A stretch of 45,318 nt of DNA from Chitinophagales bacterium. Its GTDB lineage: Bacteria; Bacteroidota; Bacteroidia; Chitinophagales; LD1. A program made the position numbers and the translations under genes. The stretch lies in NCBI GenBank assembly GCA_025057415.1, contig JANWXI010000013.1, positions 1 through 45,318 on the forward strand. Reading direction: 5' to 3'. Positions 24,756-32,000 of the stretch are shown piece after piece (the stretch's first letter is position 1; each line of letters begins with the position of its first letter). The notes under the pieces were generated by a model. It was not told the DNA's origin, searched no databases, and was given only the letters and a program-made list of their open reading frames with translations.

Positions 24756-24908
24756 GGGGGTGCCCCCGCCGCCAAGCGATGCAAGGCAGCGGGGTCGGGC
24801 TTGTTACGGGGTATGCTTCGCTCCCGTGCTTCACTGCGTTACGCACCGCTCACTCCGTTCGCGCCCTTCACATCCCTCACCCGGGCGTGCGCACACCGGC
24901 ACATCTTC
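24756..24908 (+). repeat. Dispersed structured GC-rich element, copy B
   Basis: It starts GGGGGTGCCCCC. The first helix is CCGCCGCC/GGCAGCGG (one mismatch) around AAGCGATGCAA; the core ACGGGGTATGCTTCGCTCCCGT pairs ACGGG with CCCGT; GTGC pairs with GCAC; and CATCCCTCACCC leads into a final CCGG...CCGG hairpin around GTGCGCAC. It lies between the start of the cytochrome gene and the end of polA. The remainder of this 376-bp gap shows nothing else. Confidence 0.8.
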
Positions 24909-25028
24909 CCGATGAATTGTTTATGCCGTTGAACTTTTAACCTATGTGTATTTTTTCTAATTTGTTTATTAAAAAAATCTCACAGTAACCATAAACAATA
25001 ACGGGCTTCATCACTTCGCAGGTACTCC

Positions 25029-27842
25029 TCAGTGCGCCTCTAGCCAATTTTTCCCAATGCCGATTTCTGCTTCTATCGGTACACGCGTTTTAATGGCAGT
25101 GGTCATTTTTTCATAAATGATGGGTTTTATGATTTCCAGCTCATCGCGGTGCGCATCAAACACCAGTTCGTCATGCACCTGAAGGGTCATCTTACTTTTC
25201 AGTTTGCGTCTGCTAAATTCGCCATGTATGTTAATCATAGCTAATTTGATTAGGTCTGCCGCGCTACCCTGCACCGGACTGTTGATGGCGTTGCGTTCCG
25301 CAAAACCGCGCACAGTGAAGTTTTTTGAGTTAATGTCTTTCAGATAACGCCTGCGGCCCATCATGGTTTGCACATATCCGTGTTCGCGGGCAAACTGTAT
25401 GTTGCGGTTCATGTACTCTTTTATTTTCGGAAACTGTCTGAAATAATTTTCAATTATCTCCTTTGCCTCTGTGCGGCTGATGCCCAGGTTTTCCGCTAAA
25501 CCAAAAGCGCCCTGCCCATAGATGATACCGAAGTTAACACTCTTGGCCTTGTAACGCATCTCTTTAGTAACCTTTTCAAGCGGCACCCCATACACCCGCG
25601 AGGCAGTGGCAGTGTGTATATCAATTTTTTTATCGAATGCGTCCAGCATGTTTTCATCTCCGCTCAATTCCGCCACCAGTCGCAGCTCAATCTGCGAGTA
25701 ATCGGCAGAGAGTATCACGTGGTCAGCATCGCGGGGGATGAATGCCTCGCGCACTTTACGCCCTCGCTCTGTGCGTATCGGTATGTTTTGCAGGTTGGGG
25801 TTATCACTTGCCAAACGCCCGGTAGCAGTTACGTGTTGCCGGAACGAAGTGTGTACCCGCCCCGTTACGGGATTTATCATCTCAGGCAGCGCATCTACAT
25901 ACGTAGATTTGAGTTTGGCAATTTCGCGGTAATCCAGAATTTTCTCTATAATCGGGTGATGCTTAATGAGCGACTTAAGCGTTTCTTCATTGGTAGAAAG
26001 TTGCCCGGTTGAGGTCTTCTTCCCTTCAAACGGAAGTTTCAGGTGTCTATACAACACATCGGCTAACTGTTTGGGCGAGTCGGGGTTAAACGATACGCCC
26101 GCCAGCCGAAAAATTTCATCACGCACTGCAGAAAGTTCCTTCTCCAACTCAAGAGAATAGTTGCGCAAAAAGTCGGCATCAATTTTTACGCCCTCGTATT
26201 CCATATCGGCCAACACCGGCACCAGGGGATGTTCGATTTTTTCCAGCACTTTATCAGCTTCTCGCTTTTTTAAAAGCGGAGCCAGGTAATGTTTCAATTG
26301 CAGGGTTATATCTGCATCCTCGGCAGCATACTCGGCAATTTGTTGCAAGGGCACATCGCGCATGTTTCCCTGGCGCTTTCCTTTTTTACCAATCAAATCC
26401 TCTATCGGGATGGGGGTGTAGCCCAGGTATGTTTCGCTCATGTAATCCATGCCGTGCTTCAGCTCCGGCTCCCACACGTAATGTGCCAACATGGTATCAA
26501 ACACAGGTAATGATACGTACACCCCGTAGCGCCGCAGCGCCAGCATATCAAACTTAATGTTTTGCCCGATTTTTAATATGTTATTGTTTTCTAATATATC
26601 TTTGAATTGCCTTATCCTTCGGTGAGCTGTTTTTTCATCGGCAGGCACAGGCACATAGTAGGCCTCGTGGGGTTTTATACAGAAACTCATCCCCACAATT
26701 TCCATCGTAAAATAATTCAACCCAGAGGTTTCGGTGTCAAAGCAAAATTCACTGCATGATTGCAAAGCAGCGATAAGTTGTTCCACGTCCTCATCGCTTT
26801 GTACAATATGGTACTGGTGTGGGGTGTTGTGAATATTGCGACCACTTACAGCAGGGCCGGGCGAAACCGGTAAATCAAACAAGAGACCCTGTGGGTTGGC
26901 GGGGGTTACGGTAGTTTCACCGGAAGGCGCGTTTTGCGGGCGGTTGGGCGAGTAGCTTTCTCCCAAAATTCGCTTACCCAATGTGCGAAACTCAAGTTCG
27001 GCAAAAATCGAAGCAAGTTTTTCCTTATCCGGTTCATCAACCTTTAAGTCATCATCGCTTACCTCAATCGGTACCCGGGTATTGATGGCTGCCAACTTTT
27101 TCGATAGCAGTCCCTGCTGTGCGTACTGTTTGATATTCTCACCTAATTTACCTTTAATGTTATCTGCATGGGCAATTACCTCTTCCAGGGAGCCGTACTC
27201 TTTGATAAGTTTTTTAGCTGTTTTTTCGCCAATACCGGGAATACCGGGGATATTGTCCACCGCATCGCCCCACAGCCCTAAAATATCAATTACCTGCTGC
27301 GGGTGCTCCACCTCCCAGTCGCGCTTTACTTCCGGTATCCCGATAATTTCTGCTCCTTCTCCGCTCCGCGAGGGTTTATATATGTAAATTTTTTCATCCA
27401 CAAGCTGCGCGTAGTCCTTGTCAGGGGTTACCATATACACGGTATGTCCCTCGGCAGCTTTTTGTTTGGCAATGGTGCCGATGATATCATCGGCCTCGTA
27501 ACCCTCTAACTCCAAAATAGGTATGTGCCATGCCCGGATGATTTCCTTGATGTAAGGTACAGCCAGCAGGATGTCTTCAGGGGTTTCTTGTCTGTTGGCT
27601 TTGTACTCGGCATACTCGGCCTCGCGCTCCACGCTTCCCCCCAAATCAAACACCACGGCTAGATGAGTGGGTTTCTCGCGTTGTATTAAATCAAATAACG
27701 TAGTGGTAAAACCACTGATAGCTGACACGTTTAGCCCTTTCGAATTCACCAGCGGATTTTTGATAAATGCGTAGTACGCTCTGAAAATAATCGCGTACGC
27801 ATCCAGCAAGAAAAGTTTTTCGGAGTGGGTTGAGGTAGTCAT
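25029..27842 (-). CDS. polA: DNA polymerase I
   Basis: A 937-residue repair and Okazaki-fragment polymerase. Residues 1-300 are the 5'-3' nuclease (FRAYYAFIK, YEADDIIGTIA, TPDKDYAQLV, GIPGIGEKTAKKLIKEYGS). The 3'-5' exonuclease at about 345-530 keeps its acidic residues: DTETSGL, QNIKFDMLAL and YAAEDADITLQL, so proofreading is probably active. The polymerase domain from about 560 has motif A (ADYSQIELRL), motif B (KSVNFGIIYGQGAFGL) and motif C (QVHDELVFD). The length is as expected for a three-domain Pol I. The gene is monocistronic, with repeat copy B behind it and a divergent RNA-like segment in front. Confidence 0.97.
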   Translation of the reverse strand: MTTSTHSEKLFLLDAYAIIFRAYYAFIKNPLVNSKGLNVSAISGFTTTLFDLIQREKPTHLAVVFDLGGSVEREAEYAEYKANRQETPEDILLAVPYIKEIIRAWHIPILELEGYEADDIIGTIAKQKAAEGHTVYMVTPDKDYAQLVDEKIYIYKPSRSGEGAEIIGIPEVKRDWEVEHPQQVIDILGLWGDAVDNIPGIPGIGEKTAKKLIKEYGSLEEVIAHADNIKGKLGENIKQYAQQGLLSKKLAAINTRVPIEVSDDDLKVDEPDKEKLASIFAELEFRTLGKRILGESYSPNRPQNAPSGETTVTPANPQGLLFDLPVSPGPAVSGRNIHNTPHQYHIVQSDEDVEQLIAALQSCSEFCFDTETSGLNYFTMEIVGMSFCIKPHEAYYVPVPADEKTAHRRIRQFKDILENNNILKIGQNIKFDMLALRRYGVYVSLPVFDTMLAHYVWEPELKHGMDYMSETYLGYTPIPIEDLIGKKGKRQGNMRDVPLQQIAEYAAEDADITLQLKHYLAPLLKKREADKVLEKIEHPLVPVLADMEYEGVKIDADFLRNYSLELEKELSAVRDEIFRLAGVSFNPDSPKQLADVLYRHLKLPFEGKKTSTGQLSTNEETLKSLIKHHPIIEKILDYREIAKLKSTYVDALPEMINPVTGRVHTSFRQHVTATGRLASDNPNLQNIPIRTERGRKVREAFIPRDADHVILSADYSQIELRLVAELSGDENMLDAFDKKIDIHTATASRVYGVPLEKVTKEMRYKAKSVNFGIIYGQGAFGLAENLGISRTEAKEIIENYFRQFPKIKEYMNRNIQFAREHGYVQTMMGRRRYLKDINSKNFTVRGFAERNAINSPVQGSAADLIKLAMINIHGEFSRRKLKSKMTLQVHDELVFDAHRDELEIIKPIIYEKMTTAIKTRVPIEAEIGIGKNWLEAH

Positions 27843-27907
27843 ACAGCAAATCTCCCGCTAATACAGCAATTTTTTGCCGATGTGCACAAAAATTTTTCGT
27901 TTGTAAC

Positions 27908-27938
27908 TTGCGTAAACAGTCAAGGAAAGTTATATTTA
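27908..27938 (+). promoter_or_regulatory. Candidate promoter for the RNA at 27945
   Basis: A TTG at 27908-27910 and TATATTTA at 27931-27938 are separated by 20 bp, close to the Bacteroidota layout of -33 TTG and -7 TAnnTTTG (last base differs). Transcription would start near 27945. Confidence 0.45.
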
Positions 27939-27944
27939 CAGCAA

Positions 27945-28183
27945 GTTCTTTGAATGTCCTTTCAGCCCTACGGCTATACACGATACCCCACACAGTGTGA
28001 TGCGTTAGTTGGATACTATTTACCAAACCGGGCTTAATAACGTAACGTCAATGGCGGGCTGCAATTCTGCCTTACGGCAGAATCTTCGTCCAAAAAACAA
28101 GTTAACAGCAGATTACAGCGATGTTACTCGGCCCAAATCCTGACTTAAGGCAACTTAACGTCAGACCCCTGTGTGGGTTTTTT
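27945..28183 (+). ncRNA. Candidate structured RNA: small RNA or leader of the methyltransferase gene
   Basis: Non-coding DNA with a promoter-like pair in front and a terminator behind. Visible helices: AGCC-CTAC-GGCT near 27967; GTAACGTC (28042-28049) with GATGTTAC (28120-28127), 8 pairs including one G-U; enclosed in it ATTCTGCC-TTAC-GGCAGAAT (28064-28083); then CTGACTTAAG-GCAA-CTTAA-C-GTCAG (28140-28164), ten pairs with a GCAA tetraloop and one bulged C; then the terminator. It ends 54 bp before the methyltransferase start, so it may be an independent small RNA or a terminating leader. Near its 5' end it shares TTGAATGTCC with the 6S-like candidate. No known riboswitch motif was recognised. 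Confidence 0.45.
28165..28183 (+). terminator. Intrinsic terminator of the candidate RNA
   Basis: ACCC-CTGTGT-GGGT followed by a run of T (28178-28183) and then ATTTT. The stem alone is short, but it stacks directly on the strong GCAA hairpin at 28140-28164. Confidence 0.5.
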
Positions 28184-28237
28184 ATTTTCTGTTATCTGCA
28201 ATCGACAAAGTCATGTGGCTTACGCATGGTGTGTAGC

Positions 28238-29023
28238 ATGGTTTTGGAATATTCGTTCCTTTCGTATTACCTTGCCCCGAAAACAAACTCCTGCGTGAGC
28301 CACGATACCAAAGAAATCAGCGAGTACTACGATAAGATTGTGGACGTACAATTGCGTTTTTCGTACAACCGCCGCCACTACTTACTGCTGAAACATTTAC
28401 TTCAAAACGGCCTCAACACAAACTCCCATATACTGGAAATTGGTTGCGGTATCGGTATTATGACCCGGTTGATGGGTTACTATGTAAAGCGCGGAAAAAT
28501 TTTTTCGATTGATATCAGCAAAAACAACATTGCAGAAGCCCGCCGGTTAAACAACCGCCCGAATATAGAATTTGCCCAGGGCGATGCTGTCAATTTTCCG
28601 TATCCGCAATATGATTACAATTTTATCACGCTGTTTGATGTGCTTGAACACATACCCGATACACTCCATGCCGACTTGTTTGCACATATCGCCCGTTATA
28701 TGCATGAAAACACCCTCCTGATTATCAATATTCCTAATCCGGAGGCATTACAATACTACATTGACATACGCCACCCCGACTTACAAATCGTTGACCAACC
28801 GCTGCAAGCCGATAAAATTCTGGCGCACGCTTACACCTTTGGCATGTATCTGACCTATTTTAAAGATTACGGCATCTGGTACGAGCGCGAGTACCAGATA
28901 ATGAGTTTTAAAAAACGCACACCCGTCAACACTCCTACACCAAAACCCTATCGTTTAACTGAAAGGTTAGAAAAATACTACCTGCAGATAGCGAGCACAC
29001 TCCGCGGATTATTACCGCTGTAG
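28238..29023 (+). CDS. Class I SAM-dependent methyltransferase
   Basis: A 261-residue Rossmann-fold methyltransferase. Motif I ILEIGCGIGIMT binds SAM; KIFSIDISKNNIAEARRL gives the acidic residue contacting the ribose; FAQGDAVNFPYPQYDYNFITLFDVLEHIPD covers motifs II-III; and NTLLIINIPNPEAL is the following strand. The N-terminal 50 residues (EISEYYDKIVDVQLRFSYNRRHYLLLKHLL) resemble methyltransferases acting on glycans or lipids, but the substrate cannot be told. The frame is open from 28121, but that start would lie inside the terminated RNA, so I place the start at 28238 (MVLEYSF), or 28226. It converges with the SprB-like giant gene, whose end is 15 bp away. Confidence 0.85.
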   Translation: MVLEYSFLSYYLAPKTNSCVSHDTKEISEYYDKIVDVQLRFSYNRRHYLLLKHLLQNGLNTNSHILEIGCGIGIMTRLMGYYVKRGKIFSIDISKNNIAEARRLNNRPNIEFAQGDAVNFPYPQYDYNFITLFDVLEHIPDTLHADLFAHIARYMHENTLLIINIPNPEALQYYIDIRHPDLQIVDQPLQADKILAHAYTFGMYLTYFKDYGIWYEREYQIMSFKKRTPVNTPTPKPYRLTERLEKYYLQIASTLRGLLPL

Positions 29024-29038
29024 TCGAATTAATTGCTT

Positions 29039-32000
29039 TCAGCGTATCACAGTAATAGAACCTTTGTAATGGCTATCGCTGTGGTTATCTAACCATATTA
29101 TCTGTGCCTGGTATGTATAAACCCCCGGTTGTACAAATTCACCCTTGTATCGGCCGTCCCACTTAAAGTAAATGTCATCACTTTCAAAAATTTTCTCGCC
29201 CCATCGGTTGAAAATTTTGATATTGAGTTGTTTAATAGCGCTGATGTTGCCAAATATCTGCCAGGTATCGTTAATGTTATCATAATTGCCGGGCGTAAAA
29301 GCATTAGGGAAGAAAATATCATAAACGGGCTCCACCTTCACAAAAACCACCGCGGTACCTGTACACCCATCGGCATTCGTTACCTGAACGGTATATTGCA
29401 AAGATTGAATACCCTCAAATGTGGGGTTGGGGCAATCATAGCAACTCAATCCAACAGGGGGTTGCCAGTTATATGTGACCGGACCACTCTGGTTTGTTGT
29501 GACCACCAGCGGTAACGGCTCCCCTAATTTCACAATAGCAGGAGAGGGCTCTACGGTAAACGTAACGGGGTCTGGCTGAAGGATAGCAAACGAATTCTGC
29601 ACAGAGCATCCGTTGTTATCGGTAATGGTGACGTAATAAGTCCCAAAACTCAAATCAGTAAATTGACCCGTAGAACTAAACGAACCGTTGCTGAGAGAAA
29701 ACTCGTAAGGCGATACGCCGCCGCTAACGGTTATGGTGGCTTGTCCGTTATTAAATCCGTAGCAAGTAACGTCTGCTGTTGAGATAGATTCTGTGATTGG
29801 CGCTGGCTCCGTAATGTTGAATGGTAAAGTTAGAGTACAACCATTCGAGTCATTTACGAGGAGCGTGTAGGCGCCGGGAATGATATTGCCAAAGAATCCC
29901 GTAGAGGAGTTGGTAAAGTTAACTCCGTCTTGTGTGATGGAGTAGCTGTAAGGCATTGTACCTCCCGAGGCAATTGCAGTTAATGTTCCATCGTTTAAAC
30001 CATGGCAGGTAACGTTGGTCACGGTGCTGGTTATCGAAAGCTGGCTCGGTTCGGTGACCGTAACATTTACACTGGCCGAACAATTGTTGGCATCGTATGC
30101 CGTGATGGTGAATAAACCCGCTGGCACGTTGGCAGTATTGGTAGTGCTTACAGGCGGCGCCCACGAATAGGTGTAACCGTTATTGCCGGGCGTACCTCCC
30201 GAAGCATTTACAGTAATTTCACCGTTTGACTCCCCGGCACAGGCAACTGGTGAGGAGACAGCGCTCAAAGTAACAGGCGAGGGTGCAGTAATATTAGCGG
30301 TAGCATTTGCCACACATCCGTTTTGGTCAGTTACGGTTACCTGATATGTACCCACAGGTAGTGAACTTGCACTGTTTCCGTTTGCAACGTTAGGTGACCA
30401 CAAGTATTGATAAGGGAAGGTACCGCCGTTTACATTCCAGGTTATGGCACCATCGTTACTTTGGTGACAACTGAGATTAGTAACGGTAGGAGTTACGTTT
30501 AGGGGTTGGTTTGGTTGTGCAATGCTGATGTTCACCACCAGCGAGCAGTTGTTTTGGTCGCTTACCGTGATGATATATGTGTTGGGCGCAAGATTAGAAG
30601 CGCTTTGGCTGTTAGAGACATTTGGATTCCATGTATAATTATATCCGGGCGTTCCTCCTGAAGAAGTGATAGTGATGGAACCGTTATTTAATCCGAAACA
30701 TGTAACATTACTAGATTGTATGTTGATAGTTAATGGCTGAGGCGGCTGTGTAAGGGTTACGGTAACGTTTTTCGCGCAACCTGCCTGGTCGGTAATCGTA
30801 ATCTGATAAGGACCTGCCGTTAATAAGCTGCCTACATTTCCCGAACTTACGTTAGGATTCCAGTTGTAACTGTACGGTCCTCCGTTGCCGCCCGATGGAT
30901 TGAGAACGATTGAACCAGTTGCGTTGCCCGTACAATTAATATGCGTTAATGACTCGTTGGGTATGATATCTGGCGGTTGGTTTATTGTAAATGCAGCAGT
31001 TTGATTACAATTAGAAGCATCGGTTGCCGTTACTGTATAATTACCCTGCGGCAGATTGACAGTTTGAGCCGTGCTGCTACCGGCGCTCCATGTGTAGGTA
31101 TAAGACATATTACCCGGAGTTGGGTTTGCGGTAGCAGTTCCGTTGGCGCCAAAACAGGGGGCATCTGTTACGTTCACGGTCATGGCCGGGGCCGGAGGTT
31201 GCGTGATGGTGACGGAAATTGACGCAGAGCAACCGTTAAAGTCGGTGACAGTTAAAGAATAATTATTGGCTGATAAACCGTTTCGGTCTTCGTTTTGGTT
31301 GTTGTCATTCCAAAGATAATTGTAAGGTGAGGTACCACCGGTAACCGTCACATCAATTGCTCCGTTGATGCCACCGTTGCAAGTTACATTTGTATGCGTT
31401 TCATTAAGCGTGAGTTGAGCCGGCTGCGTAATGGTAACACTAAGGGGCACAGTACAACCATTGAAATCGGTGAGGTTACCTGAGTAGGTGTTGGGTGGCA
31501 GGTTAGGTAGGGTGGTTGTACCTGCCGGCACCGGATTGCCCTGAAATGAGTATGGAGGAGTGCCGCCACCCACCGTTAGTGTTATACTGCCGTTATTGGC
31601 TCCAAAGCATGTTACATTGGTTGAAGTGGCAGATGCTGTTAATTGCGGGGGTTGATTGACAGTAGCGCTGGATGTGATGTTGCAACCGTTTTGGTCTGTG
31701 GCTGTTACGATATAAAATCCGGCAGGGATGTTAGTGCGATCTTCGTTGGTATTGTTATCGTTCCATAAGTATGTGTAAGCAGGTACCCCTCCTGAAACAG
31801 TAACATTGATACTACCGGTGGCGTTGCCGTGACAGAGTATGTGGGTTGGGGTAGCGCTGATGCTTAACGCGGGAGGTTGTGTAATCGTAACCGATAGGGA
31901 TGCTGAGCACGAGTTGTTATCGGTAACGGTCAGTTGGTAAGTTCCCTGCGTCAGTCCGCTGCGGTCTTCGTTAGTGTTGCCATCGTTCCATTGATAATTG

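Noticed and set aside
24746-24940. 64-residue frame across repeat copy B
   Set aside because: Same false peptide family as at copies A and C.
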